NCBI RefSeq assembly: GCF_003044185.1
Contig: NZ_PYYB01000001.1
Location: 930,001 to 994,000, forward strand
Source of the DNA: Paraconexibacter algicola
Lineage (GTDB): Bacteria > Actinomycetota > Thermoleophilia > Solirubrobacterales > Solirubrobacteraceae
Direction of reading: 5' to 3'
Length of the DNA stretch: 64,000 nt
Positions within the stretch are counted from its first letter, which is position 1. The number at the start of each line of letters is the position of its first letter. This document shows positions 1-8,497 of this stretch, piece by piece. Position numbers and translations under genes: made by a program. The notes under the pieces were generated by a model. That model saw nothing but the letters and a program-made list of their open reading frames with translations, was not told the origin of the DNA and searched no databases.

Positions 1-275
1 ACCCGGCGTCGCTGCGGGCCGCGCTGGCGCAGGCCCTCGGCGAGTCCGGGACGGTCGTGAAGTCCCGCCGGCTGCTGATGCACGGCGCGGTCCGGATCCA
101 CCTCGACCGCATCGAGGGGCTCGGGAACTTCGTCGAGCTCGAGGCGGTCGCACCGCCGGACTCGGACCTGCGGGCCGAGCACGCCGCCGTCGACGCGCTC
201 GCGCGGGCCCTCGGGATCACCCCGGACCGGGTGGTCGACCGCGGCTACGCGGAGTTGCTCGGCATCCACGACTAG
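1..275 (+). CDS. CYTH-domain protein, C-terminal fragment
   Basis: The frame is open from the first base of the window, so this is the 3' end of a gene whose start lies outside. About 90 residues are visible. The stretch with VRIHLDRIEGLGNFVELEAV resembles the end of the CYTH (CyaB/thiamine triphosphatase-like) fold: the basic-acidic VRxHLDxVxGLGxFxExE strand pair binds triphosphate and metal, and the end (GYAELLG) matches the usual SYxDLL tail. CYTH enzymes hydrolyse or cyclise triphosphates, but the substrate here cannot be told. A GTG at 57 could be mistaken for a start, but it falls inside the domain. The stop lies 11 bases before the MYG1-like gene. Confidence 0.7.
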   Translation, partial: PASLRAALAQALGESGTVVKSRRLLMHGAVRIHLDRIEGLGNFVELEAVAPPDSDLRAEHAAVDALARALGITPDRVVDRGYAELLGIHD

Positions 276-278
276 GCT
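273..278 (+). promoter_or_regulatory. Putative -10 element of leaderless MYG1-family gene
   Basis: TAGGCT overlaps the stop codon of the preceding gene and ends 8 bases before the ATG at 287, leaving no room for a Shine-Dalgarno sequence. The spacing fits a leaderless transcript. Confidence 0.4.
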
Positions 279-286
279 GCAGCGCC

Positions 287-1174
287 ATGCGCGTCGCCAC
301 CCACTCGGGCTCCTTCCACGCCGACGAGGTCTTCGCCCTCGCGGTCCTGCGCGCGGTCCACGGGGCGGAGAACGTGGAGATCGTCCGCACGCGCGACCGG
401 GACCTGCACGCCGCCGCCGACCTGCGGGTGGACGTCGGACACCGCTACGACCCCGCCACCGGGGACTTCGACCACCATCAGCGCGGGGGCGCGGGCGAGC
501 GGCCGAACGGGATCCGCTACGCGTCGTTCGGCCTGGTCTGGAAGGCGTTCGGGGTGCAGGCGTGCGGCGGGGACGAGGTCACGGCGCGGTTCGTGGAGGA
601 GGTCCTCGTGCAGGGGATCGACGCCAACGACACGGGCCAGACGATCGCCACCCCGGTGGTGGAGGGCGTGGCGATCATGGGCGTCAGCGGGGTGATCGGC
701 GGCTTCAACCCGACGTGGGAGGAGCCGGAGGACGACGCCACGGTCGACGCGCGCTTCCACGAGGCGCTCGCGCTCGCCGAGGGCGTCCTCGCGCGCGAGA
801 TCCGCGGCGCGGCGGCGACGGCGCGCGCGCAGGAGATCGTCGCCCGCTGCGTGGCGGCGAGCGCGGACCCGCGGATCGTCGAGCTGGACCGGTCGCTCCC
901 GTGGATGCGCGCGGTGCACGCGCACGCCCCCGAGGCGCTGTACGTGCTCGCCCCGAAGTCGGCCGGCTGGGGCGTGCAGGCCGTCCAGGCGGTGCCGGGC
1001 CAGTTCGCCAACCGCAAGGACCTGCCGGAGGCGTGGGCGGGCCTGGAGCACGAGGCGCTGCAGGAGGTCACCGGGGTGCCGGACGCCGTGTTCTGCCACG
1101 CGGCGCGGTTCCTGGCGGTGGCGCGCAGCCGCGAGGGCGCGATGGCGCTCGCGCGCGCCGCGGTCGACGCCTGA
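287..1174 (+). CDS. MYG1-family DHH-like metal-dependent hydrolase
   Basis: A 295-residue protein of the MYG1/UPF0160 family, related to DHH phosphoesterases; eukaryotic MYG1 is a 3'-5' RNA exonuclease, while bacterial members are poorly characterised. The N-terminus carries the metal-binding signature THSGSFHADE (residues 5-14), followed by VDVGHRYDP and the DFDHHQRG motif near residue 65, all in the expected order. The length matches the family, so the gene looks intact. No ribosome-binding site is visible; the ATG is supported by the family N-terminus and by TAGGCT 8 bases upstream. It sits between a CYTH gene and the converging marR gene, with no operon partner that hints at a substrate. 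Confidence 0.9.
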   Translation: MRVATHSGSFHADEVFALAVLRAVHGAENVEIVRTRDRDLHAAADLRVDVGHRYDPATGDFDHHQRGGAGERPNGIRYASFGLVWKAFGVQACGGDEVTARFVEEVLVQGIDANDTGQTIATPVVEGVAIMGVSGVIGGFNPTWEEPEDDATVDARFHEALALAEGVLAREIRGAAATARAQEIVARCVAASADPRIVELDRSLPWMRAVHAHAPEALYVLAPKSAGWGVQAVQAVPGQFANRKDLPEAWAGLEHEALQEVTGVPDAVFCHAARFLAVARSREGAMALARAAVDA

Positions 1175-1185
1175 GCGCACTGCGC

Positions 1186-1623
1186 TCAGAAGCGCAGCAG
1201 CAGGGCGGTGAGCCGCTCGAGGGTCCGGGTCGCCTGCGCGAGCTCCTCGGGGGTGTCGTCGCCGAACGCCTCGTCCCACAGCGGCTGGATGCGCGCGCCG
1301 ACCGCGTCGTACTTCTCGCGCCCGGCGGCGGTGAGCACGACGTCGACCCGGCGGCGGTCCGCGTCGGAGCGGGCGCGCTCGACGAGCCCGAGGGTGGCGA
1401 GCCCGTCGACGGCCTGGGTGAGCGACGCGGGCGTCATCTCGGCGGCGACGGCGAGCTTGCCGGCGGGCGCGGTGCCGCCGAGCTCGACGAGCGCGTGCAC
1501 GACGCGGTACTGCGGCCACGACAGCCGGCCGGGCTCGGGTTCGCGGCTGCGCAGCCGCCGCTCGGTGTGCAGCAGCTCGCGCAGCGCGCGGCGCAGCTCC
1601 AGGAGCTGCTCCTCGCGGGTCAC
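1186..1623 (-). CDS. MarR-family transcriptional regulator
   Basis: 145 residues starting at GTG. The winged-helix domain includes LSWPQYRVVHAL (about residues 34-45), recognition-helix region MTPASLTQAVDGL, and the wing RSDADRRRVDVVLT with the typical DxRxxxxxLT pattern. MarR dimers usually repress an adjacent efflux gene and leave DNA on binding a small aromatic ligand. Its GTG overlaps the TGA of the upstream MFS transporter by 4 bases (GTGA), so the two are co-transcribed and probably translationally coupled, with the transporter first. The likely operator is the inverted repeat at 3121-3132 in front of the operon, which would give autoregulation. The ligand is unknown. Confidence 0.92.
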   Translation of the reverse strand: MTREEQLLELRRALRELLHTERRLRSREPEPGRLSWPQYRVVHALVELGGTAPAGKLAVAAEMTPASLTQAVDGLATLGLVERARSDADRRRVDVVLTAAGREKYDAVGARIQPLWDEAFGDDTPEELAQATRTLERLTALLLRF

Positions 1624-3107
1624 GCGGGCACCGCCTCGCGCAGCGTCTCCTGCGCCTCCTCGACGGCCTCGGCGTCGGTGGCGCGGCGCGCGGCGCGCTC
1701 GACGGCGAGCAGCCGCAGGGCGGGCAGGAGGGCCAGCAGGGTCACGCCGAGCACCCACCAGTAGGTGCTGGCGAACCCGTCGGCGGCGCCCGCCGCTCCC
1801 GGGGCCGCGTCGTCGAGGCGGTGCTGCAGGACGACGGTGAAGAGCGCGGTGCCGAGCGATCCGCCGACGCGCTGGAGCGTGTTCAGCTGCGGGGAGGCGT
1901 CGCCGACCTGGTCGGGGCGCAGCACCGCGAACGCGACCGACATCGCGGGGACGAACGCGATCCCGATGCCGATGCCGCGGACGACCATCGCGGCGCCGAT
2001 CAGGACGTAGGAGGTCTCCGCCCCGATGAACGCGAACGGGATCGTCGCGACCGCGGTGACGACGACGCCGATCGTGGCGATGAGCCCGCCGCCGTAGCGC
2101 TCGGTCAGCCGTCCGGAGAGGAACATGGCGAGCGCGGCGCCGACGCCCTGGGGGGCCATCAGCAGGCCGGTGGCGGTGGCGCTCTCGCCGCGCAGCGTCT
2201 GGAAGTAGAGCGGCAGCAGGATCATCGAGCCGAACATCGCGGCGCCGAGCGCGAAGGTCAGCAGCGACGCGTTGCGGAAGCCGCCGTTCTGGAACAGCCG
2301 CACGTCGAGCAGCGGGCGGGGGATCCGCAGGGCGCGCAGCGCGAAGGCGACGACGAGGACGGCACCGGCGAGCAGCGGCAGCACGACCGGCGCGCTGGCG
2401 AGGTCGTGGGTGGCGGTCTCGGCGAGGCCGTAGGTGATGCCGACGAGGCCGGGGGCCAGCAGCGCCATCCCGGCGAGGTCGAGGCGACCGGCCTCCTGCG
2501 GCTCGTCGTGCGGGAGCAGGCGCAGCGCAGCGACGACGGCGACCGCGCCGACGGGCACGTTGATGAGGAAGATCCACTCCCAGCCGGCGCTCTCCAGCAG
2601 CACGCCGCCGAGGACGGGGCCGAAGATCGGCGCCATCACGACGGCGACGCCGACGAGGCCCATGACGCGGCCCATGCGCTGCGGGCCGGCGGCCCGGGCG
2701 AGGATCATCTGGCCGACGGGGAGCAGCAGGCCGCCGCCGGCACCCTGGATGACGCGGGCGGCGACGAGGCTCGGGGTCGACCAGGCGAGCGCGCAGAGCG
2801 CGGAGCCGGCGGTGAAGAGGACGAGGGCGGTGAGGTAGAGCCGTCGCGCGCCCCAGCGGCGGGAGGCCCAGCCGGTGATCGGGATGACGGCGGCGAGGGC
2901 CAGGAGGTAGCCGGTGACGATCCACTGGATGTCGGCGAGCGGGCTGCCGAGGTCGCGCGCGAGCGTCTCGAGGGCGACGTTGACGATCGTCGTGTCGAGG
3001 ACCGACATGACGGCGCCGAGGACGACGACGATCGCGACGGAGACGACCTCGCGGCCGAGCGGCTCGGGCGGGGTGCGGGGGTCGTGTGCGGTGACCGGAG
3101 AACTCAT
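1620..3107 (-). CDS. DHA2-family MFS multidrug efflux transporter
   Basis: 495 residues, typical of the 14-helix EmrB/QacA (DHA2) drug:proton antiporters of the inner membrane. Seen in the sequence: the helix-1 motif LDTTIVNVAL (motif D1, about residues 38-47), GWASRRWGARRLY (motif A), ARVIQGAGGGLLLPVG (motif B) and GPVLGGVL (motif C, the antiporter motif), with many hydrophobic segments to the C-terminus. It leads an operon with the MarR regulator, overlapping it by 4 bases. The start ATG is fixed by a -10-like TAATGT 10 bases upstream. Substrate cannot be predicted; the MarR partner suggests induction by a lipophilic or aromatic compound. Confidence 0.93.
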   Translation of the reverse strand: MSSPVTAHDPRTPPEPLGREVVSVAIVVVLGAVMSVLDTTIVNVALETLARDLGSPLADIQWIVTGYLLALAAVIPITGWASRRWGARRLYLTALVLFTAGSALCALAWSTPSLVAARVIQGAGGGLLLPVGQMILARAAGPQRMGRVMGLVGVAVVMAPIFGPVLGGVLLESAGWEWIFLINVPVGAVAVVAALRLLPHDEPQEAGRLDLAGMALLAPGLVGITYGLAETATHDLASAPVVLPLLAGAVLVVAFALRALRIPRPLLDVRLFQNGGFRNASLLTFALGAAMFGSMILLPLYFQTLRGESATATGLLMAPQGVGAALAMFLSGRLTERYGGGLIATIGVVVTAVATIPFAFIGAETSYVLIGAAMVVRGIGIGIAFVPAMSVAFAVLRPDQVGDASPQLNTLQRVGGSLGTALFTVVLQHRLDDAAPGAAGAADGFASTYWWVLGVTLLALLPALRLLAVERAARRATDAEAVEEAQETLREAVPA

Positions 3108-3117
3108 CAGGTACCGA

Positions 3118-3132
3118 ACATTAGGGACCTAA
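3118..3132 (-). promoter_or_regulatory. Probable MarR operator overlapping the MFS/marR -10
   Basis: Positions 3121-3132 form the inverted repeat TTAGG-GA-CCTAA, the TTAG/CTAA-type dyad common for MarR proteins. On the minus strand TAATGT (3123-3118) could be the -10 element, overlapping the dyad by 3 bases and ending 10 bases before the MFS ATG. Such overlap would let MarR block RNA polymerase. Confidence 0.55.
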
Positions 3133-3166
3133 CGATCCCGTGCAAGGGCGCCGCGGGCAGGTTGGC

Positions 3167-3202
3167 GGGTCGCCCTGCGCGGGTGGACACGCAGGGCGAC
3201 CC
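3167..3202. other. Perfect 13-bp hairpin in divergent intergenic region
   Basis: GGGTCGCCCTGCG (3167-3179) is followed after 10 bases by its exact complement CGCAGGGCGACCC (3190-3202). It lies between the divergent MFS and ppk2 genes, upstream of both, so it is not an ordinary terminator, and no T-run follows on either strand. It could be a DNA-level operator, a terminator for antisense transcription, or part of a small RNA. Confidence 0.6.
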
Positions 3203-3338
3203 TGTTGGGCGGGCCGGTGACAGCGAATCCCGGCCCACGCCTGCCGTCGCGCACGCGACGGGCGAAGACTCCGTGCGCGCCAGCATCCTCCCTTCCCGAC
3301 CCCTGGGTCAAGGGCGACGGAGATGCGATGCTGCGCGC

Positions 3339-4160
3339 ATGCCCTCCCGCCCCGTGTCCGACCGCTGGCGGATCCGCCCGCGCACCACCGTCGACCTCGC
3401 GGCGATCGACCCCGGCACGAAGGCCGGCGCCCCCGGCGACAAGCTCGCCACCAAGGACGCGTCGGCCGTCCTGCGCGCCCGTCTCGCCGAGCTGCAGGCC
3501 CGCCTGTACGCGGAGGGCTCGCGGTCGCTGCTCGTCGTCCTGCAGGCGATGGACGCCGGCGGCAAGGACGGCACGGTGCGGGCCGTGTTCGAGGGCGTCA
3601 ACCCGCAGGGCGTGCGCGTCGCCTCGTTCAAGGCCCCCACCGCCCAGGAGCTCGCGCACGACTTCCTCTGGCGGATCCACGCGCAGGCGCCGGGCGACGG
3701 CGAGATCGCCGTGTTCAACCGCAGCCACTACGAGGACGTGCTCGTCGTCCGCGTCCACGGCCTCGTCGGCGAGGACGTCGTGCGCGCCCGCTTCCGCCGC
3801 ATCCGCGCGTTCGAGGAGCTGCTCGTCGGCGAGGGCACGACCGTCGTGAAGATCATGCTCCACATCTCCCCCGAGGAGCAGCGGACGCGCCTGCAGGAGC
3901 GGGTCGACGACCCGGCCAAGCGGTGGAAGTTCAACGCCGCCGACCTCGCCGAGCGCGAGCACTGGGACGCCTACCAGCGCGCGTTCGAGGACGCCATCGC
4001 CGCGACCACCACGCGCGACGCGCCCTGGTACGTCGTGCCCGGCGACCGCAACTGGTACCGCAACTGGGCGGTCCTGAACATCCTCGTCGACACGCTCGAG
4101 CGGCTCGACCCGCAGTACCCCCCGGCGCCCGCGGGCGTCGAGGGGACCGTGGTGGAGTGA
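3339..4160 (+). CDS. ppk2: PPK2-family polyphosphate:nucleotide phosphotransferase
   Basis: 273 residues. PPK2 kinases move phosphate between polyphosphate and nucleotides in the cytoplasm. Visible motifs are Walker A MDAGGKDGT (about residue 71), the Walker B/lid region FNRSHYEDVLVVRV, and DPAKRWKF followed by HWDAYQRAFEDAI, in the usual order of the single-domain PPK2 family. Class (ADP- versus AMP-phosphorylating) cannot be settled by eye. The ATG at 3339 is chosen over longer upstream frames because the family N-terminus (WRIRP...DLAAIDP) starts just after it and GATGCT ends 6 bases before it, a leaderless-type -10. It is divergent from the MFS operon and convergent with purB. Confidence 0.92.
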   Translation: MPSRPVSDRWRIRPRTTVDLAAIDPGTKAGAPGDKLATKDASAVLRARLAELQARLYAEGSRSLLVVLQAMDAGGKDGTVRAVFEGVNPQGVRVASFKAPTAQELAHDFLWRIHAQAPGDGEIAVFNRSHYEDVLVVRVHGLVGEDVVRARFRRIRAFEELLVGEGTTVVKIMLHISPEEQRTRLQERVDDPAKRWKFNAADLAEREHWDAYQRAFEDAIAATTTRDAPWYVVPGDRNWYRNWAVLNILVDTLERLDPQYPPAPAGVEGTVVE

Positions 4161-4176
4161 GCCGCCGGGCGGCCGG

Positions 4177-5601
4177 TCAGAGGATCGCGCCGGGCGTGTA
4201 GGTGGCCGCCTGCGGGAAGCGGGCGAGCACCTCCTCGACGCGGGCGACGACCGCGCGCGTCTGGGCGACCGCCCCGCCGGTGAACGCGAGCGGCTCGGCG
4301 ACCGCCTCGCGCAGCGCGTCGAGCGTCATGCCCAGCCGGTCGTCGGCGGCGAGGCGCCCGAGCAGCTCGTTCTCCGCCGTGCCCTGCTCGCGCATCCCGA
4401 GCGCGACGCCGACCGCGTGCTCCTTGATCGCCTCGTGCGCCTCCTCGCGGCCGGTGCCCGTCCGCACGGCGGCCATCAGCACCTTCGTGGTGGCGAGGAA
4501 CGGCAGGTAGCGGTCGAGCTCGCGCGCGATCACCGCGGGGAACGCGCCGAACTCGTCGAGCACGGTGATGAACGTCTCGTAGAGGCCGTCGGTGGCGAAG
4601 AACGCGTCGGGCAGCGCGACCCGGCGGACCACGGAGCAGGAGACGTCGCCCTCGTTCCACTGGTCGCCCGCGAGCTCGCTGACCATCGACAGGTGGCCGC
4701 GGAGGATCACCGCCAGGCCGTTGACGCGCTCGCACGAGCGCGTGTTCATCTTGTGCGGCATCGCCGACGAGCCGACCTGGCCGGGCTGGAAGCCCTCGGT
4801 GACGAGCTCGTTGCCCGCCATCAGCCGGATCGTCGTCGCGAGGTTCGACGGCGCGCTGACGACCTGCACGAGCGCGGAGACGACGTCGAAGTCCAGGGAC
4901 CGCGGGTACACCTGCCCGACGCTCGTCAGCACGCGCTCGAAGCCGAGGTGCCGCGCGACCCGCTCCTCCAGCTCCGCGAGCCGCCCCTCGTCCCCGTCGA
5001 GCAGGTCGAGCATGTCCTGGCTCGTGCCGACCGGCCCCTTCACCCCGCGCAGCGGGTAGCGGGCGATCAGCTCCTCGAGCCGCTCGAGCGCGACGAGCTG
5101 CTCGTCGGCGACCGTGGCGAACCGCTTGCCGAGCGTCGTGGCCTGCGCCGGCACGTTGTGGGAGCGGCCCGCCATCACGAGCGTCTCGTACTCGGCGGCG
5201 CGCGCGGCGAGCCGCGCGAGCGTCGCGACCACGCGCGTGCGGACGAGCTCCAGCGACGCGCGGATCTGCAGCTGCTCGACGTTCTCGGTCAGGTCGCGCG
5301 AGGTCATCCCCTTGTGGATGTGCTCGTGCCCGGCGAGCGCGGAGAACTCCTCGATGCGCGCCTTGACGTCGTGCCGCGTGACCCGCTCGCGCTCGGCGAT
5401 CGACGGCAGGTCGACCCGGTCGACGACCGCCTCGTAGGCCTCGATCACGCCGTCGGGGACGTCGACGCCGAGGTCCTTCTGCGCCCGCAGGACCGCGATC
5501 CACAGCTGCCGCTCGAGCACGATCTTGTGCTCGGGGGACCAGATGCGCGCGAGCTCCGCCGAGGCGTAGCGGTGGGCGAGGACGTTCGGGACGGCGGTCA
5601 C
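4177..5601 (-). CDS. purB: Adenylosuccinate lyase
   Basis: 474 residues from a GTG start. PurB cleaves fumarate from SAICAR and from adenylosuccinate in purine and AMP synthesis. The fumarase/aspartase superfamily signature GSSAMPHKMN is present near residue 280, with the catalytic-serine loop, and the upstream TSRDLTENVEQLQ and GRSHNVPAQ (His) motifs are intact. The beginning VPNVLAHRYAS fits the family, so the GTG at 5601 is preferred to upstream starts that would run into the divergent nitroreductase gene. GAGAAT lies 6 bases upstream on the minus strand as a possible leaderless -10. It is not in the same operon as purD/purE but lies under 3 kb away. Confidence 0.94.
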   Translation of the reverse strand: MTAVPNVLAHRYASAELARIWSPEHKIVLERQLWIAVLRAQKDLGVDVPDGVIEAYEAVVDRVDLPSIAERERVTRHDVKARIEEFSALAGHEHIHKGMTSRDLTENVEQLQIRASLELVRTRVVATLARLAARAAEYETLVMAGRSHNVPAQATTLGKRFATVADEQLVALERLEELIARYPLRGVKGPVGTSQDMLDLLDGDEGRLAELEERVARHLGFERVLTSVGQVYPRSLDFDVVSALVQVVSAPSNLATTIRLMAGNELVTEGFQPGQVGSSAMPHKMNTRSCERVNGLAVILRGHLSMVSELAGDQWNEGDVSCSVVRRVALPDAFFATDGLYETFITVLDEFGAFPAVIARELDRYLPFLATTKVLMAAVRTGTGREEAHEAIKEHAVGVALGMREQGTAENELLGRLAADDRLGMTLDALREAVAEPLAFTGGAVAQTRAVVARVEEVLARFPQAATYTPGAIL

Positions 5602-5635
5602 CGGGCGATTCTCGCGCACCTGCCAGGATCGGGGC

Positions 5636-6253
5636 ATGGCGCTCGACCGCGAACCCGGGCAGGACGGCCCGCCCATCCACGAGCTGCTCGCGCAGCGCTG
5701 GAGCCCGCGCGTGTACGACCCGGGGCACGAGCTGACCGACGAGGACCTGCGGACGGTGCTGGAGGCGGCCCGCTGGGCGCCGTCGTTCGGCAACGTGCAG
5801 CCGTGGGCGTTCGTCGCGCTGCGCCGGGGGGACGCGCAGCACGCGGCGTTCACCGAGCTCCTGTCGCGCGGCAACGCGTCCTGGGTCCCCCGCGCGAGCG
5901 CCGTGGTGGTGACCGCCCATCGGGTGACGGAGGACGACGGCGCGCCGGTCGACTACGCCGCGTACGCGGCGCACGACCTCGGCCAGGCGACGGCGCACCT
6001 GTCGGTCCAGGCGACGGCGCTCGACCTGCACGTCCACCCCTTCGCGGGGTTCGACCACGCGGGCGCCGCGGCGCTCCTGGAGGTCCCGGCGGCGTGGCAG
6101 GTGACCATCGGCGTCGCGATCGGCCGCCTGGCCCCGCCGGAGTCCGTCGAGGCCTCCGACCCCCGCCTCGCCGAGCGCGACCGGCGCCCGCGGGCCCGCA
6201 ACCCCCTCGCGGAGATCGCCTTCGCCGACCGCTTCGGCACCCCGCTCGGCTGA
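5636..6253 (+). CDS. Nitroreductase-family FMN oxidoreductase
   Basis: 205 residues, a complete small nitroreductase-fold flavoenzyme. The N-terminal FMN-binding motif QRWSPRVYDP (about residues 19-28), the AARWAPSFGNVQPW segment that contacts flavin, and the Gly-rich C-terminal part (VTIGVAIGRL) are visible. Members reduce nitroaromatics, quinones or other acceptors with NAD(P)H as homodimers; the physiological substrate is unknown. It is divergent from purB with 34 bases between the starts, and converges on purE. CAGGAT ends 6 bases before the ATG and no Shine-Dalgarno sequence is evident. Confidence 0.88.
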   Translation: MALDREPGQDGPPIHELLAQRWSPRVYDPGHELTDEDLRTVLEAARWAPSFGNVQPWAFVALRRGDAQHAAFTELLSRGNASWVPRASAVVVTAHRVTEDDGAPVDYAAYAAHDLGQATAHLSVQATALDLHVHPFAGFDHAGAAALLEVPAAWQVTIGVAIGRLAPPESVEASDPRLAERDRRPRARNPLAEIAFADRFGTPLG

Positions 6254-6260
6254 GCCCGCG

Positions 6261-6304
6261 CCGGGAACGCGAGGGTGCGGTCGGGCGCGCCGTGGCGTTC
6301 CCGG
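6261..6304. terminator. Candidate bidirectional terminator hairpin
   Basis: CCGGGAACGC (6261-6270) pairs perfectly with GCGTTCCCGG (6295-6304) around a 24-base loop, between the converging nitroreductase and purE genes. There is no T-run, as often in high-GC actinobacteria, so it is a candidate only. Confidence 0.45.
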
Positions 6305-6319
6305 GCCCGGTCGCGCGCG

Positions 6320-6787
6320 CTACGCGGCGAGGATCCGCAGCGCGAGGTGCGCCGCGTTCTGCGCGTTGTCGAGCCCGACCGCCGCGACCGGGACGCCCGG
6401 CGCCATCTGCACCACGCCCAGCACGGCGTCGAGGCCGCCGGACACCGTCCCCGGTGCGGTCAGCGGCACGCCGATCACCGGCAGGTCGGTGTGCGCGGCG
6501 GCGACGCCCGGCAGCCCGGCCGACAGGGCGGCGCCCGCGACGATGACACGCAGGCCGCGCATCCGGGCGTTGCGGCAGTAGTCGGCGACGGCCTCCGGGC
6601 TCTTCAGCACGCGGATCTCGTACCGCACGCCGGCCTCCTCGAGCACCGGGCCGGCCTGCTCCATGACGGGCAGCGCGGCCTTCGTGCCCATGACGATCCC
6701 GACGCGCGGCGCCCCGACCTCGAGCTCCTCGAAGGCGACCTCGGGCCGCGTGGTCGGCGTGAGGTCCGCCCCGGGCTGCTCGCTCAT
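6320..6787 (-). CDS. purE: PurE-like AIR carboxylase family protein, catalytic His motifs absent
   Basis: 155 residues with the PurE fold. The [31 protein letters not shown] and [11 protein letters not shown] segments align well with N5-CAIR mutase, which makes CAIR in purine synthesis. However, the canonical GSxSDW start is here MGTKAAL, the SAHRTP motif with the catalytic histidine is replaced by LKSPEA, and the GGAAHLPG loop reads ALSAGLPG. Both conserved histidines are thus missing. The gene overlaps purD by 4 bases (ATGA), which argues for a purine role, yet activity as a standard mutase is doubtful. It may be a diverged enzyme or a regulatory/structural paralogue. Confidence 0.8.
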   Translation of the reverse strand: MSEQPGADLTPTTRPEVAFEELEVGAPRVGIVMGTKAALPVMEQAGPVLEEAGVRYEIRVLKSPEAVADYCRNARMRGLRVIVAGAALSAGLPGVAAAHTDLPVIGVPLTAPGTVSGGLDAVLGVVQMAPGVPVAAVGLDNAQNAAHLALRILAA

Positions 6788-8055
6788 GGGTGCTGGCTGC
6801 GCTCCACGGCGCGCAGCGCGATGTCGCTGCGCTGCTGCTTGCCCTCGAAGGTGATCCGGTCGGCCGCCGCGTACGCGGCGGAGCGGGCGGCGGCCGCGTC
6901 GGACCCCAGCGCCGTGACGTTCAGGACCCGCCCGCCGGCGGTGACGATCGCGCCGTCCACCGCCCGCGTGCCAGCGTGCGTGATCTCCACGCCCGTCGCG
7001 GCGGCCTCGTCGAGCCCGGTGATCGGGTCGCCGGTGCGCGGCGCCTCCGGGTAGCCGGCGCTGGCGAGCACGAGCGTCACCGCCCAGCCGTCGTCCCAAT
7101 CGAGCGCGATGCCGTCCAGGCCGCCCGGCTCGACGGCGCGCAGGAGATGCTCGAGCAGGTCGGACCGCAGCCGCGGCAGGACCGCCTGCGTCTCCGGGTC
7201 GCCGAAGCGCGCGTTGAACTCGATGACCTTGGGGCCCGCGGCGGTGAGCATGAGGCCGGCGTAGAGCACGCCGTGGAACGGGGTGCCGCGCCGCGCGAGC
7301 TCGTCGATGACGGGCTGGTGGATCTCGCGGACGATCCGCTGCACCAGCGCGCCGTCGACCCCGGCAACCGGGGAGTAGGAGCCCATGCCGCCCGTGTTCG
7401 GGCCCTCGTCCCCGTCGAAGATCCGCTTGTAGTCCTGGGCGGGGGCGAGCGCCACCGCCCGCTCCCCGTCGCAGAGCGCCAGCAGCGACAGCTCCTCCCC
7501 GACGAGGAACTCCTCCACGACGACGCGACCGTCGCCGTAGCGGCGCTCGACGAGGAACGCCTCGAGCGCCTCGCGGGCCGCCGCCTCGTCGGGCGCGATG
7601 ACGACGCCCTTGCCGGCGGCGAGCCCGTCGAACTTCAGGACCGTCGGGTAGCCGGTGATCGCGGCCAGACCGGTCTCGACGTCGTCCACCGCGGTCCACG
7701 AGGCGGTCGGGACGCCCGCCGCCTCCATGACCTCCTTGGCGTACTCCTTGGAGCCCTCCATGCGCGCGGCGGCCGCGATCGGGCCGAACGCCCGGCGGCC
7801 GACCGCGGCGAGCGCGTCGACGAGGCCTGCGACGAGCGGGACCTCGGGACCGACCACCACGAGGTCGACGTCGTGGTCCTGCGCGGCGGCCACGAGCCCG
7901 TCGGTGTCGGTCACCGCCACGTCGACGAGCGTCGCGTCGGCGGCGATGCCGGGGTTGCCGGGGGCGCAGAGCAGCTGCGGGGACTGCGGGCTGCGGGCGA
8001 GCGCGCGCACGATCGCGTGCTCGCGGCCGCCGCTGCCGACGACGAGGACCTTCAT
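6784..8055 (-). CDS. purD: Phosphoribosylamine-glycine ligase
   Basis: 423 residues, the usual length. PurD joins glycine to phosphoribosylamine with ATP, the second step of purine synthesis. Seen: the N-terminal GSGGREHAI motif (residues 8-16), the ATP-grasp core with [10 protein letters not shown] near residue 150, [21 protein letters not shown] and the metal-binding [12 protein letters not shown]. The C-terminal subdomain is complete. It follows the GYD-protein gene by 25 bases and overlaps purE by 4 bases, so the probable transcript is GYD protein-purD-purE. The ATG at 8055 starts directly at the family N-terminus. Confidence 0.96.
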   Translation of the reverse strand: MKVLVVGSGGREHAIVRALARSPQSPQLLCAPGNPGIAADATLVDVAVTDTDGLVAAAQDHDVDLVVVGPEVPLVAGLVDALAAVGRRAFGPIAAAARMEGSKEYAKEVMEAAGVPTASWTAVDDVETGLAAITGYPTVLKFDGLAAGKGVVIAPDEAAAREALEAFLVERRYGDGRVVVEEFLVGEELSLLALCDGERAVALAPAQDYKRIFDGDEGPNTGGMGSYSPVAGVDGALVQRIVREIHQPVIDELARRGTPFHGVLYAGLMLTAAGPKVIEFNARFGDPETQAVLPRLRSDLLEHLLRAVEPGGLDGIALDWDDGWAVTLVLASAGYPEAPRTGDPITGLDEAAATGVEITHAGTRAVDGAIVTAGGRVLNVTALGSDAAAARSAAYAAADRITFEGKQQRSDIALRAVERSQHP

Positions 8056-8080
8056 GGGTGGCGGGGCTCCTGGGGAGGGT

Positions 8081-8362
8081 CTAGAGCGACGCGATGAAGT
8101 CGTCGATCGGGATGGCGGGCAGCGTCTCGTAGCGGGCGGTGCCGCGCGAGCCGAGCTCGAGGCTGACGCGCGCCATCGTCTGCTCGTCGGGCGCCTCGAC
8201 GATGTTGATGAAGTCGTAGCGGCCGAGCGTGGACCACTGGGCGGTGACCTTCGCCCCGAGCTGCGCGACCTCGTTGTTGACCTCGCGGATGCGCTGCGGG
8301 TTGTTCTTGACCGTCTGCACGCCTTCCGGGGTGAGGGTCGAGAGCATGATGTACGTGGGCAT
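8081..8362 (-). CDS. GYD-domain protein
   Basis: 93 residues beginning [15 protein letters not shown], with [14 protein letters not shown] in the place of the conserved GxYD segment. GYD proteins are small ferredoxin-fold proteins, often near metabolic genes; no biochemical role is established. The ATG is preceded by AGGT about 8 bases upstream. It lies just ahead of purD on the same strand, and the pairing of a GYD gene with purD suggests a link to purine metabolism, though nothing in the sequence defines it. Confidence 0.85.
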   Translation of the reverse strand: MPTYIMLSTLTPEGVQTVKNNPQRIREVNNEVAQLGAKVTAQWSTLGRYDFINIVEAPDEQTMARVSLELGSRGTARYETLPAIPIDDFIASL

Positions 8363-8497
8363 GGGGACCTCCGTGGGTTGGTGCCGCAGGACGACTTCCG
8401 GACACCGCGCGTTCTACCCGATCCGCGTGTTCCCGTGTGCGGACACCGTCGCACGGAGCGGCTACCGTCCGTCCACCCCGCCCGCCCCGGAGGTCCC

